DNA of 64,000 nt from Fimbriimonadaceae bacterium (GTDB lineage: Bacteria > Armatimonadota > Fimbriimonadia > Fimbriimonadales > Fimbriimonadaceae), in assembly GCA_019638795.1 (NCBI GenBank), contig JAHBTB010000005.1, positions 1-64,000 on the forward strand, given 5' to 3'. Positions within the stretch are counted from its first letter, which is position 1, and each line of letters opens with the position of its first letter. Under the pieces are notes generated by a model, which saw nothing but the letters and a program-made list of their open reading frames with translations, had not been told where the DNA came from and did no database searches. The position numbers and the translations under genes are program-made. Of the stretch, positions 7,225 through 15,266 are shown piece after piece.

Positions 7225-9666
7225 CTATTTGACCACAAACGTGCCCTTGAGGGGCGTGTCGACCGACGAGGGGCCGACGTAGACATGGAACTCGCCCGGC
7301 TCGACCGTCCACTTCATACGGCGGTCCAGGATCGCCAACTCGCGTCCAGGGATCGTGACGGTGACCTCCTTGGACTCGCCGGGACGCAGGTCGACCCGAG
7401 TGAATCCGCCTAGGCGGCGCACGTAGGTCGTGACGCTCGCGACCTCCTGGTGGAAGTAGACCTCGGCCACCTCGGTGCCCGCCACGTCACCCTTGTTCGA
7501 CACGGTGAACCTGACGGTCACGTCTTGGCCTGGCTTGATCGTCGGCGACGCAAGCTTCAGCCCGCTGTAGGCAAACTTGGTGTAGCTGAGCCCAAAGCCG
7601 AAGGGGTAGAGCGGCCCGGCCACCGCGGCGGGGTTCTTGATGCCTTCGTCGTTCGACGCCGGTTTGTAGGGGAAGTTCAGGGGGATCTGGCCGACCGACT
7701 TGGGGACGGTGACCGGCAGCTTGCCGCTCGGGTTGTTGTGGCCAAAGATGGTCTCCGCCACCGCTTGCCCCGCGTGGGAGCCTGGAGCGAACCCGTACAG
7801 CACGGCCTGGGCGTGGTCGTCAAGCCAGTTGATCGACAGGGCCCGACCCGCGACGACGACCGCGACGACCGGCTTTCCGGCAGCGGCCACGGCCTGGCAC
7901 AACAGGCCTTGCCGGCCCGGAAGGTCGATGCTGGACCGTGTGCGGCTTTCCCCGCTTGTGCGGTTGTCTTCGCCCAAGACAAGGACCACGACGTCGGCCT
8001 TGCGGGCGACCGCCACGGCCTCGTCGATGCCTTTTTGCTCGGCCTGGGTCAAGGCGTGGGGGTAGAGCTCGTCGTTGGGGAAGTCCTTGGTCGTGACCGA
8101 GCAGCCCTTGGCGTAGAGCACCTTGCCTTCCCCGGCGAGTTCTCGGATCTTGGCGAGTACCGTCGGCACCTCAACATGCATCGGGCCGTACGTCTTGTGT
8201 GCCCAATCCACGTTCTCGGCGTTCGGGCCGATCACCGCGATGGTCTTCTCACCTGCTTTCAGCGGCAGGATGCCCCCCTGGTTCTTGAGCAAGACCAGCG
8301 ACTCGCGCGACGCCCGGAGGGCGACTTCCTGGTGGGCGGGACTGGCGACCAGACGGTCGGCGGCCTTGAGGTCCGACCGGTACGGGCGGTCGAAGAGCCC
8401 CAACCAAAACTTCACGCGCAAGACGGAGCGCACCCTCTCGTCAAGGACATGGGTGGGCACCAGCCCTTTTCGCACGTTCTCCCGGGCCGGCAGGATGTAG
8501 TCCTGGGGAGGCGTGAAGGTGGTGCGGACGTCGAGCCCCGCGAGCATCACCTGGCGCACCGCGTCGGCATAGTCCTTCGCGACATGGTGCTTGCTGTGGA
8601 CGTATTCGACGGCGTCACTGTCGCTGACGACATACCCGCGGAACCCCCACTGGGTTCGGAGGCGGTCGGTCAGAAACTCTTTGCTCGCCGCGACGGGGAC
8701 CCCGTCGTAGTCGTTGTAGCTGGCCATGACCCCGAGAAGGTCGGCTTCTTCGACCACCTCTTTGAAGGGCTTGAGGGCGATCTCCTCCATCATGCGGGGC
8801 GCGACATGGGGGTCGGTGCGAGAGTAACCCTCGCGGGCACCCTTGTTGAAGCTGTAGACAGCAAAGTGCTTGGCCGTAGATGCCGAACCGTTCGCTTGGA
8901 TCCCCTTCGTCAAGGCGACGCCCATCCGGGCCACCATGAAGGGGCTCTCGCCAAACGACTCTTCGGACCGGCCCCAACGTTGGTCGCGCACGACGTCCAG
9001 GATCGGTGAATAGACGTTGGTGTGGCCGAGCAGGCGGTTCTCTAGTCCGGTGATCTCGCCGATCCGGTGGACAAGGTCGAGGTCCCACGTCGCGCCGATC
9101 CCCGTGGGCACGGGGAACAGAGTCCCCGCGTAGGACGACGCCCCCTGGATGCCTTCATTGGTGAAGTCGACGGGAATGCCGAGCCGGGTCTGTTCGACAA
9201 AGAACCGCTGGATCTCGTTCAGGGCGGCGGCGTGCATGCTCGGTGGCCAAAGGTAGGGCGCGCCGGTCCGATTGTCGAATTTGCTGTTCAACTGCTCGTC
9301 GATGTTGGCGATACCGTCCTTCCAGACCTCGGTCTTCCACGCCAAGGTCGGCAGGCGGTCTTTCAGCACGGCTCCGTGACCGTACAGGGTCGCCAGTTGG
9401 CATGTCTTCTCGTCCAGGGTCATCTGGCGGAGCAGGTCGTCGACCCGCTTGTCGACGGGGTTGGCCGGGTCTTCGTAGACGTCCTTCTTGCCGTTCTTGT
9501 TGAGGTCGATCCAGTCGCCGTGATAGATCGACGGCATCGGCGCGAACACGGAGGGCACGTCGCTGGCCGGTGGTGACACCGAAAGGGAGACCGTCGCCGG
9601 AACCTGCACAGGACCGGGACGTTGGGTCGCCACCACCCACACCATTCCAAAGAGCATGGGGCTCAC
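7225..9666 (-). CDS. bglX: Beta-glucosidase, glycoside hydrolase family 3 (BglX-like)
   Basis: An 813-residue GH3 enzyme. The N-terminal barrel carries NVYSPILDVVRDQRWGR, KHFAVYSFNKG and GFRGYVVSDSD, where Asp349 is the expected nucleophile. The second domain has IAVIGPNAENVDW and LGEDNRTSGESRTR, whose Glu is the likely acid/base. A fibronectin-like C-terminal domain ends with EVAEVYFHQEV and RPGESKEVTV. The N-terminus MLFGMVWVVATQRP suggests export to the periplasm. The start is GTG at 9666 or the ATG at 9657. An EF-hand-like DLNKNGKKDVYED loop near residue 55 is common in this subfamily. It likely releases terminal beta-linked glucose from oligosaccharides. Confidence 0.93.
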   Translation of the reverse strand: MSPMLFGMVWVVATQRPGPVQVPATVSLSVSPPASDVPSVFAPMPSIYHGDWIDLNKNGKKDVYEDPANPVDKRVDDLLRQMTLDEKTCQLATLYGHGAVLKDRLPTLAWKTEVWKDGIANIDEQLNSKFDNRTGAPYLWPPSMHAAALNEIQRFFVEQTRLGIPVDFTNEGIQGASSYAGTLFPVPTGIGATWDLDLVHRIGEITGLENRLLGHTNVYSPILDVVRDQRWGRSEESFGESPFMVARMGVALTKGIQANGSASTAKHFAVYSFNKGAREGYSRTDPHVAPRMMEEIALKPFKEVVEEADLLGVMASYNDYDGVPVAASKEFLTDRLRTQWGFRGYVVSDSDAVEYVHSKHHVAKDYADAVRQVMLAGLDVRTTFTPPQDYILPARENVRKGLVPTHVLDERVRSVLRVKFWLGLFDRPYRSDLKAADRLVASPAHQEVALRASRESLVLLKNQGGILPLKAGEKTIAVIGPNAENVDWAHKTYGPMHVEVPTVLAKIRELAGEGKVLYAKGCSVTTKDFPNDELYPHALTQAEQKGIDEAVAVARKADVVVLVLGEDNRTSGESRTRSSIDLPGRQGLLCQAVAAAGKPVVAVVVAGRALSINWLDDHAQAVLYGFAPGSHAGQAVAETIFGHNNPSGKLPVTVPKSVGQIPLNFPYKPASNDEGIKNPAAVAGPLYPFGFGLSYTKFAYSGLKLASPTIKPGQDVTVRFTVSNKGDVAGTEVAEVYFHQEVASVTTYVRRLGGFTRVDLRPGESKEVTVTIPGRELAILDRRMKWTVEPGEFHVYVGPSSVDTPLKGTFVVK

Positions 9667-9887
9667 GGTACCTCACCCTCACGGGCGGCATGTCCCTACT
9701 CGACCAGCCCCCCGGGCGCACGGGCGAGGTCGAGACTAGGCCCAGGTCGTCTTGTCGTGAATCTCTCGCATTTACACGAGACTGGACCCATCGCAGAGGA
9801 TATGGCCATGAAATTGACAGAGGCGGCGCGAGTCACGGGAGGATCCACCTCCCATGTGACTTACCCAATTGTCGGAGCACACAACAT
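9667..9887. promoter_or_regulatory. Divergent intergenic region between GH3 gene and first PEP-CTERM gene
   Basis: 221 bp shared by two divergent genes. It holds an inverted repeat GGGAGG-ATCCA-CCTCCC at 9837-9853 and a 29-codon ORF (9802-9891, start MAMKLTEAARV) whose TGA overlaps the ATG of the PEP-CTERM gene, so a coupled leader peptide is possible. It does not resemble the upstream regions of PEP-CTERM copies 2 and 3. No clear -35/-10 pair was found. Confidence 0.4.
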
Positions 9888-10430
9888 ATGAGAACCAAGT
9901 TCTTGGACCGCACCTCGTCTCTTGCACTCGCCTTGATGGCTGTCGCCGCCCCGTCTGTCGCCCACGCCGGGCTGATGGGCTCGACGATGGGCGACCAGTA
10001 CTACGCCTACGGAGGCGCGTATAACAGCCAGACCAACTTTGTCGTCGGCGCGGGTGCCGAAGACAGTTTTCTGGGCCACTACAACCTTGATGTCGACGAC
10101 AATTCGATCACATTCGACTACTTTTCTGCCGGGACATATTCGACCTCAGTCCTGTCTTTGGCTCCGACCATCCACAACGGGACGGCGGTGCGTATGGTCA
10201 GCGGGCCGTCGTTCACCAACGTGACCATCGACGGTTCGACCAACATGGCCGGCTTTGATGCCAGCCGCATGAGCTGGACCGGCAACGAGATCCAGATCGA
10301 CTGGGCCGGCCTGACCTACGACGAAAACACCGTGATCAAGCTCAACGTCGAGACAGTCCCCGAACCGGCGTCGATGTCGGTCCTCCTTGGTGGGGCGGTG
10401 CTCGCCCTGCGCCGCCGCTTCAAGAAGTAA
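9888..10430 (+). CDS. PEP-CTERM sorting-domain protein, tandem copy 1
   Basis: 180 residues. The signal peptide MRTKFLDRTSSLALALMAVA ends at AHA-G. A glycine/tyrosine-rich beta-type middle follows (TMGDQYYAYGGAYNSQTNF, VTIDGSTNMAGFDASRMSW). The C-terminus is the tripartite PEP-CTERM signal: VPEP, a hydrophobic helix SMSVLLGGAVLAL, and basic RRRFKK. In other bacteria this tail is cut by exosortase and the protein is sent to the surface; no exosortase gene lies in this window. Copies 2 and 3 follow and are near identical over the second half. The start at 9888 is chosen because the signal peptide begins there; longer in-frame starts run through non-coding sequence. The molecular role is unknown. 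Confidence 0.88.
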   Translation: MRTKFLDRTSSLALALMAVAAPSVAHAGLMGSTMGDQYYAYGGAYNSQTNFVVGAGAEDSFLGHYNLDVDDNSITFDYFSAGTYSTSVLSLAPTIHNGTAVRMVSGPSFTNVTIDGSTNMAGFDASRMSWTGNEIQIDWAGLTYDENTVIKLNVETVPEPASMSVLLGGAVLALRRRFKK

Positions 10431-10450
10431 GAGGCCTCAAAGGAACACAG

Positions 10451-10483
10451 GGGGCCAGGGCAAAATGCCCTGGCCCTCTTTAT
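10451..10483 (+). terminator. Rho-independent terminator after PEP-CTERM copy 1
   Basis: Stem GGGCCAGGGC / GCCCTGGCCC with an AAAAT-type loop, followed by TCTTTAT. The same hairpin follows copy 2, so it was duplicated with the gene. Confidence 0.85.
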
Positions 10484-10597
10484 GTTGCCAAGCTATGCAA
10501 AAGCACAAATACTAGGAATCACCTCGACATCAAGATTTGGTCAGATCTATGTTGTACATTCAACGCAATAATTTCGTGATTTGGAATCGCGAAATGC

Positions 10598-10611
10598 CTG
10601 CAATATTGCAG
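10598..10611. promoter_or_regulatory. 14-bp perfect palindrome before PEP-CTERM copy 2
   Basis: CTGCAATATTGCAG reads the same on both strands and ends 11 nt before the ATG. The identical palindrome at the same distance precedes copy 3 (11337-11350), but not copy 1. It could be an operator or a small hairpin in the mRNA leader near the ribosome binding site. Confidence 0.6.
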
Positions 10612-10622
10612 AGAGAAATCCA

Positions 10623-11165
10623 ATGCGATACAACCTCAGCTTCCGCACTTCTAGCCTCGTCAGTGCCATGATGGCCCTCGCCATCCCGTCCGTCGCCCAC
10701 GCCGGGATGATGGGCTCGACCATGGGCGACCAGTACTACGCCTACGGAGGCGCGTATAACAGCCAGACCAACTTTGTCGTCGGTGCTGGCGTCGAAGACA
10801 ACTTTGCCGGCTATTACGACCTCGACATTGACGACAATTCGATCACATTCGACTACCTGACCGCCAGCACCTGGTCGAGTTCGTCCCTGTCCCTTGCCCC
10901 GACGATCTACAACGGCACCGCAATCCGCATGGTCAGCGGGCCGTCGTTCACGAACGTGACGATCGACGGTGCGACCAACCTGGCCGGGTTTAACGCCAGC
11001 CGCATGAGCTGGACCGGTAACGAGATCCAGATCGACTGGGTCGACCTCACCTTTGACAAGAACACGATCGTCAAGCTCAACGTCGAGACGGTCCCCGAAC
11101 CGGCGTCGATGTCGGTCCTCCTCGGTGGGGCGGTGCTCGCCCTGCGCCGCCGCTTCAAGAAGTAA
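10623..11165 (+). CDS. PEP-CTERM sorting-domain protein, tandem copy 2
   Basis: 180 residues, a close paralogue of copies 1 and 3. Signal peptide MRYNLSFRTSSLVSAMMALA with cleavage expected after AHA, then GMMGSTMGDQYYAYGGAYNS, and the C-terminal VPEPASMSVLLGG plus basic RRRFKK as a PEP-CTERM sorting signal. The ATG at 10623 is chosen over the in-frame upstream codon because it gives the same signal-peptide start as copy 3 and follows a conserved leader with AGAGA. It has its own promoter-side region (10484-10622), shared in sequence with that of copy 3, and its own terminator, so it is a free-standing unit. Likely an exported surface or matrix protein; no enzymatic motif. Confidence 0.88.
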   Translation: MRYNLSFRTSSLVSAMMALAIPSVAHAGMMGSTMGDQYYAYGGAYNSQTNFVVGAGVEDNFAGYYDLDIDDNSITFDYLTASTWSSSSLSLAPTIYNGTAIRMVSGPSFTNVTIDGATNLAGFNASRMSWTGNEIQIDWVDLTFDKNTIVKLNVETVPEPASMSVLLGGAVLALRRRFKK

Positions 11166-11184
11166 ACGTCGTCGATAGGACACA

Positions 11185-11227
11185 AGAGGGCCAGGGCAAA
11201 ATGCCTTGGCCCTCTTCAGTTTTTTTC
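11185..11227 (+). terminator. Rho-independent terminator after PEP-CTERM copy 2
   Basis: Stem AGAGGGCCAGGGC / GCCTTGGCCCTCT around AAAAT, followed by TCAGTTTTTTT. It is nearly identical to the hairpin after copy 1. Confidence 0.9.
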
Positions 11228-11336
11228 CGAATTCATGCGAAGCACAATTGCTAGGAATCTCCGCAAGATCAAGAATTGTTTATTTATGTGTTGTACATTC
11301 ACTGCAACTCTTTTCGTGACATTGAATTGAGAACGA

Positions 11337-11350
11337 CTGCAATATTGCAG
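11337..11350. promoter_or_regulatory. 14-bp perfect palindrome before PEP-CTERM copy 3
   Basis: Second copy of CTGCAATATTGCAG, again 11 nt before the ATG, followed by GGAGG as ribosome binding site. The flanking sequence (TTGTACATTCA further upstream, TTTCGTGA) is also shared with copy 2. Confidence 0.6.
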
Positions 11351-11361
11351 GGAGGAATACA

Positions 11362-11916
11362 ATGCGTTACAACATCAGCTTCCGCGATTCTGGCCTCGTC
11401 TGTGCCATCATGGCCCTCGCCATCCCGTCCGTCGCCCATGCCGGGATGATGGGCTCGACCATGGGCGACCAGTACTACGCCTACGGAGGCGCGTATGACA
11501 GCCAGACCAACTTTGTCGTCGGCGCTGGCGTCGAAGACACCTTCGAGGCCCTCAGCATCCAGTATTACAACATCGACATTGACGATAATTCGATCACATT
11601 CGACTACTTGAGCGCCGGCACTTGGTCGAGTTCGTCCCTGTCCCTTGCCCCGACGATCTACAACGGCACTGCAATCCGCATGGTCAGCGGGCCGTCGTTC
11701 ACGAACGTGACGATCGACGGTGCGACCAACCTGGCCGGCTTTGACGCCAGCCGCATGAGCTGGACCGGTAACGAGATCCAGATCGACTGGGTCGACCTCA
11801 ACTACGATGAGAACACGATCGTCAAGCTCAACGTCGAGACGGTCCCCGAACCGGCGTCGATGTCGGTCCTCCTTGGTGGAGCGGTGCTTGCCCTGCGCCG
11901 CCGCTTCAAGAAGTAA
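11362..11916 (+). CDS. PEP-CTERM sorting-domain protein, tandem copy 3
   Basis: 184 residues, nearly the same as copy 2 but with a four-residue longer loop after VEDTF (EALSIQYYN in place of AGYYD). The signal peptide, the YYAYGGAY stretch and the C-terminal VPEP-hydrophobic-RRRFKK sorting signal are intact. A strong ribosome binding site GGAGG precedes the ATG. The length change in an otherwise conserved array points to divergence by small insertions after duplication. Probably exported and processed by an exosortase encoded elsewhere; role unknown. Confidence 0.88.
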   Translation: MRYNISFRDSGLVCAIMALAIPSVAHAGMMGSTMGDQYYAYGGAYDSQTNFVVGAGVEDTFEALSIQYYNIDIDDNSITFDYLSAGTWSSSSLSLAPTIYNGTAIRMVSGPSFTNVTIDGATNLAGFDASRMSWTGNEIQIDWVDLNYDENTIVKLNVETVPEPASMSVLLGGAVLALRRRFKK

Positions 11917-11928
11917 GCGGCCACGATA

Positions 11929-11960
11929 CGGCCAGGGCGACACGTCCCTGGCCGTTTTCG
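11929..11960 (+). terminator. Rho-independent terminator after PEP-CTERM copy 3
   Basis: Stem CGGCCAGGG / CCCTGGCCG around CGACACGT, then TTTTCGT. Related to the two earlier hairpins but changed in the loop. Confidence 0.8.
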
Positions 11961-12012
11961 TCAGCCGTCCCCGCGCCCGGCGCCCATATCGGCCAAACTG
12001 GAGCGTCGCGCC

Positions 12013-12762
12013 ATGGACCCGCGCCTCTCCTTTTGCATCCAAGCTGCCTTCGAGGCTGGACGAAGTACCCTGGCCCACTACCAGACTGGCGTCGCCGTCG
12101 ACGTCAAGGCCGACGCGTCCCCGGTCACCCAGGCCGACCGTGACGCCGAGGCCGTCGTCCGGCGGCTCGTCGCCCAGACTTGGCCGGGTGAACCTGTCTT
12201 GGGCGAAGAAGAAGGTGCCAGCGGAGCCGGGCTCGACCGTTGGGTCGTCGACCCGATCGACGGCACCAAATCCTTCATCGCCGGCGTGCCCCTTTTTGCG
12301 ACGCTCATCAGCTACGAACGGGACGGGGAGCCGGTGGCGGCCGCCGTCTACTTCCCAGCTCTCGACGACATGTACTACGCCAGCAAAGGCGGCGGTGCCT
12401 TCTGGAACGGTCGGCCAGTGCGCGTACGCCCGACGACCGATCTTGCCGAAGCGACCTTGCTCAACGGTAGTTTCAAGTCCCTCCGCGACCACGGGCGGCT
12501 CGACGGTTACCACCGATTGGCCGCGGAGGCGAAGGTCACAAGGGGGTGGTCTGACGCCTACGGACACGCTTTGGTCGCCAGCGGGCGCGCCGACATCATG
12601 TTGGACCCGGTCATCGCCCGGTGGGACATTAGCGCCCCGGCCCTCCTCGTCCGCGAAGCAGGCGGGGTGTTCATGGACTTCAATGGGGCCGACGTCCTTG
12701 GCGCCGACGCGGTCAGCTTGACGCCGGGCCTGAGGGAAACGGTGCTTGAGGCGTTCCGATGA
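12013..12762 (+). CDS. Inositol monophosphatase family protein (histidinol-phosphatase HisN-like)
   Basis: 249 residues with all IMPase metal-site motifs: GEEEG near 64-68, DPIDGTKSF from Asp80, WSDAYGH near 179 and WDISAP from Trp204. These Mg-dependent enzymes remove phosphate from small alcohol phosphates. The WSDAYG form is typical of the HisN subgroup, so histidinol-phosphate is the best guess, with inositol-1-phosphate as alternative. It is the first gene of an operon in which every junction overlaps (HisN-RuvX-MltG-YqeG/GtrA-AroE-Sua5); its stop shares 4 nt with the next start. Confidence 0.85.
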   Translation: MDPRLSFCIQAAFEAGRSTLAHYQTGVAVDVKADASPVTQADRDAEAVVRRLVAQTWPGEPVLGEEEGASGAGLDRWVVDPIDGTKSFIAGVPLFATLISYERDGEPVAAAVYFPALDDMYYASKGGGAFWNGRPVRVRPTTDLAEATLLNGSFKSLRDHGRLDGYHRLAAEAKVTRGWSDAYGHALVASGRADIMLDPVIARWDISAPALLVREAGGVFMDFNGADVLGADAVSLTPGLRETVLEAFR

Positions 12763-13175
12763 GGGTGATGGCGGTGGACTTCGGCGGTGCCAAGATCGGC
12801 CTTGCCGTCGGCGACACCGAGACACGGGTGGCCTCTCCGCGGCCCAACCTGTCGGCCAGCGGCACCCTTGCCACGGACGCCGCCGCCCTCGTCGCCCGGG
12901 CAAGGGCCGAAGAGGCTGAGGCCATGGTCGTCGGGATCCCCCTGGACGCCGGTGGCGAGACCAAGATGAGCCGCGTCTGCCGGCGACTGGGAGACCTGGT
13001 CGCGGCCCACGGTCTGCCCGTGGCCTTTGTAGACGAGAGCCTGACCAGCCACGCTGCCGAGACCGACATGCTCGCCGCCGGGCTCAAGGGGTCGCAACGG
13101 CGCAAGCTTGTCGACGGCGAGGCCGCCTGCCGCATCATGGAACGCTTCCTGGAGTCGCATGGCAGGACGCTCTAA
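12759..13175 (+). CDS. ruvX: Putative Holliday junction resolvase / pre-16S rRNA nuclease (RuvX/YqgF)
   Basis: 138 residues, the usual length for this RNase H-like family. Motifs: MAVDFGGAKIGLAVGD at the N-terminus with the first catalytic Asp, VVGIPLDAGGE in the middle, and FVDESLTSHAAE with a second acidic pair. The C-terminal VDGEAACRIMERFL carries a third acidic residue. YqgF proteins act in 16S rRNA 5' maturation in several bacteria. The ATG overlaps the previous stop (ATGA), and the coding region runs 17 nt into mltG. The order yqgF-mltG-aroE is common in bacteria and supports the call. Confidence 0.92.
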   Translation: MRVMAVDFGGAKIGLAVGDTETRVASPRPNLSASGTLATDAAALVARARAEEAEAMVVGIPLDAGGETKMSRVCRRLGDLVAAHGLPVAFVDESLTSHAAETDMLAAGLKGSQRRKLVDGEAACRIMERFLESHGRTL

Positions 13176-14190
13176 GCCGCGCCGCAGGCCAAGGGGGCGT
13201 CGGAGATGGGCTTTTCTGGCGACCTTGGTCGTCCTGGTCGGCGGCCCGCTGGCGTGGGGGATGTATCAACTGTCCCCGACCACGGCGGGTAAGCCCTTCT
13301 ATGTCCGCTACAACTCCGGCCTTTCGGCTGGCAAAGCCCTGGAAGACTTGCAGGCCAACGGTGTCGTCCGCAACAGCCAGTGCATGGCCTTGGTCGCCAA
13401 GGTGTACGACCTGCAGTCCGTCGACCCCGGTACTTACCGGTTTGCCCCCGGGATGTCGTGGCGCGAGGTCGTCCGGGCCCTGCGCAAGCCGATCCGACAA
13501 GACGTCGTCATCCCCCCCGGCTGGTGGATCGCGCGGGTCGGCAAGCGGTTGGAGGCCAAGGGCGTCTGTACGGCCAAGGAATACATCGACGCCGCCAACC
13601 ACCCGGAGCGGTTCCAAGGCGTCGTCGGCTTTCCGCTGCCCGAAAAGAGCTTGGAGGGCTACCTCTTTCCCGACACCTACGACCTACCCCCGTTGCTCGG
13701 TGCCGACGAGGTCGTCCGACGCCAGTTGCGGGCGTTCGACGAAAAGGTTGCGGCCCCTTTGGGGACGAACGGGCTCGCCCGCGCCCTCACCATCGCGTCT
13801 ATGGTGGAGCTCGAGGCGGCCAAAGACGAGGAACGCCCGGTCATCGCCGGGGTGATCGAAAACCGCCTGGCCAAGGGCCAAAGGCTGGAGATGGACGCCA
13901 CCGTCCTATACGCCCTTCAGGAGTGGAAGGTGCTCGGCCCCGGGGTGGTCCACACAGTCAAGTCTCCATACAACACCTACGAACACGCCGGTCTGCCCCC
14001 CGGACCGATCGGTTCGCCCGGGAAGGCCAGCATCGAGGCCGCGCTGCACCCAGCGCGGCACGGGTACTTTTTCTATGTGGCAAAGCCCGACCGGACCCAC
14101 ATCTTCTCGGCGACTTACGCGCAGCACCTTGCCGCGATCAAAGTCGCCCGCAAGGCCTGGGCTGACGCCAAGGCCAAGGCTAAGCCATGA
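13159..14190 (+). CDS. mltG: Endolytic murein transglycosylase MltG
   Basis: 343 residues with a basic N-terminus (MAGRSKPRRRPRGRRR), one membrane anchor (WAFLATLVVLVGGPLAWGMY), a LysM-like region and the YceG catalytic domain. The signature ASMVELEAAKDEERPVIAGV, with its catalytic Glu, is followed by IENRLAKGQRLEMDATV, YNTYEHAGLPPGPIGSPG and HPARHGYFFYV. The enzyme cuts nascent glycan strands in the periplasm and sets their length. An upstream start at 13108 would sit inside ruvX; 13159 puts the basic N-terminus right before the anchor. It overlaps ruvX by 17 nt and the next gene by 4 nt. Confidence 0.93.
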   Translation: MAGRSKPRRRPRGRRRWAFLATLVVLVGGPLAWGMYQLSPTTAGKPFYVRYNSGLSAGKALEDLQANGVVRNSQCMALVAKVYDLQSVDPGTYRFAPGMSWREVVRALRKPIRQDVVIPPGWWIARVGKRLEAKGVCTAKEYIDAANHPERFQGVVGFPLPEKSLEGYLFPDTYDLPPLLGADEVVRRQLRAFDEKVAAPLGTNGLARALTIASMVELEAAKDEERPVIAGVIENRLAKGQRLEMDATVLYALQEWKVLGPGVVHTVKSPYNTYEHAGLPPGPIGSPGKASIEAALHPARHGYFFYVAKPDRTHIFSATYAQHLAAIKVARKAWADAKAKAKP

Positions 14191-15266
14191 GGCACTTCCG
14201 TCCCGGAACCTTCTCAAGGGACGCGATGCCGCGTGTTCTCCGGCACTTTTCGCCGTCCGAGTCCCTCGACGGACTGGAGAAGGTCGACCTGGCCGCCCTC
14301 CATGCCGCCGGCAAGCGCCTGGTGCTCCTCGACGTCGACAACACCCTCCTTCCATGGAAAAGCGAAGACATCCCCGACGCGACCAAGCGATGGATCGAGG
14401 CGGGAAAGGCGCTCGGCCTCCGGTTCACCGTCCTCAGCAACACCCATAACCCGGCCCGGCTGGAGCGGCTTTGCCAGGCGGTCGGGGTCGGTTTCATCCG
14501 TGACCGGGCCAAACCCAGCCGACGCATGTTTCTGATGGCCGTCGACCAGGCGGGCGTGGCCAAAGACCAGGCCGTCATGGTCGGTGACCAGTTGCTCACG
14601 GACGTGTGGGGGGCCAACCGGAGCGGGATCGACGCCATTTGGGTCAAGCCGATCCATCATCGCGAGTTCATCGGCACGACGCTCGTCAGCCGACGGGTGG
14701 AGTGGCTGCTCGGTCATTTCCTCTACCGATACTTCCAGGGTGACGGGGCCGACGAGGAGCACCGCCCGGGTTTCTTCCGCCGCCAAGTCGTCCAGCAGTT
14801 CGTCAAGTTCTTTGTCGTCGGCGGGGTGGCCACGGTCGTCGACTTGGGTCTGCACTACTACCTGATGTTCGCCGCCCGAGCGGGCGACCAGAGCCTCATG
14901 GAGGTGGCGGGCCGTTGGGCCGTCGCCACCCTGCCTTGGGAAGCCCACGAGACAAACCTCAAGGACGCCGCCTATGCCCCCCTCAAGGTCGTGCCGGTCG
15001 TCCTCGCGATCATGGTTTCCTACCTCCTGAACCGCGCCTGGACGTTCCAGGCCACCCACCAGCGCGCCACGTTCGCCCAGGTCGCCAAGTTCTACGTCAT
15101 CGCCCTGGTCGGCATGCTCATCAGCGTCACGGTCGGCAGCGTCGTCCAGCGCGTCGTGCCTGCCGGTGACAAGGTCGCTTGGGCCGTCGCCGCCGCGGCG
15201 GGGACCGCGGCCGGTTTCCTGTGGAACTTCAACGGCCAACGCCTCTGGACGTTCAAACACAAATGA
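14187..15266 (+). CDS. Fusion of YqeG-family HAD phosphatase with a GtrA-like membrane domain
   Basis: 359 residues in two parts. Residues ~10-165 are a HAD-IIIA phosphatase of YqeG type: LLDVDNTLLPW (nucleophile Asp), FTVLSNTHNP, KPSRRMFLMA and MVGDQLLTDVWGANRSGI. YqeG relatives dephosphorylate phosphatidylglycerophosphate to phosphatidylglycerol. Residues ~205-359 hold four hydrophobic segments with the GtrA/DPMS-like pattern: KFFVVGGVATVVDLGLHYY, MVSYLLNRAWTF and a final WNFNGQRLWTFK. GtrA proteins are proposed to flip lipid-linked sugars. The frame is continuous through both parts, so this is not a sequencing join in any obvious way. The start overlaps the mltG stop and the stop overlaps the aroE start. 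Confidence 0.85.
   Translation: MRHFRPGTFSRDAMPRVLRHFSPSESLDGLEKVDLAALHAAGKRLVLLDVDNTLLPWKSEDIPDATKRWIEAGKALGLRFTVLSNTHNPARLERLCQAVGVGFIRDRAKPSRRMFLMAVDQAGVAKDQAVMVGDQLLTDVWGANRSGIDAIWVKPIHHREFIGTTLVSRRVEWLLGHFLYRYFQGDGADEEHRPGFFRRQVVQQFVKFFVVGGVATVVDLGLHYYLMFAARAGDQSLMEVAGRWAVATLPWEAHETNLKDAAYAPLKVVPVVLAIMVSYLLNRAWTFQATHQRATFAQVAKFYVIALVGMLISVTVGSVVQRVVPAGDKVAWAVAAAAGTAAGFLWNFNGQRLWTFKHK

Noticed and set aside
7450-9009. 519-codon plus-strand frame opposite the GH3 gene
   Set aside because: The GH3 reading has all catalytic motifs; the opposite frame is Arg/Val/His-rich without motifs.
11299-12903. 534-codon minus-strand frame over PEP-CTERM copy 3 and the IMPase gene
   Set aside because: It is antisense to two well-supported genes and a terminator, and similar antisense frames oppose the other PEP-CTERM copies.
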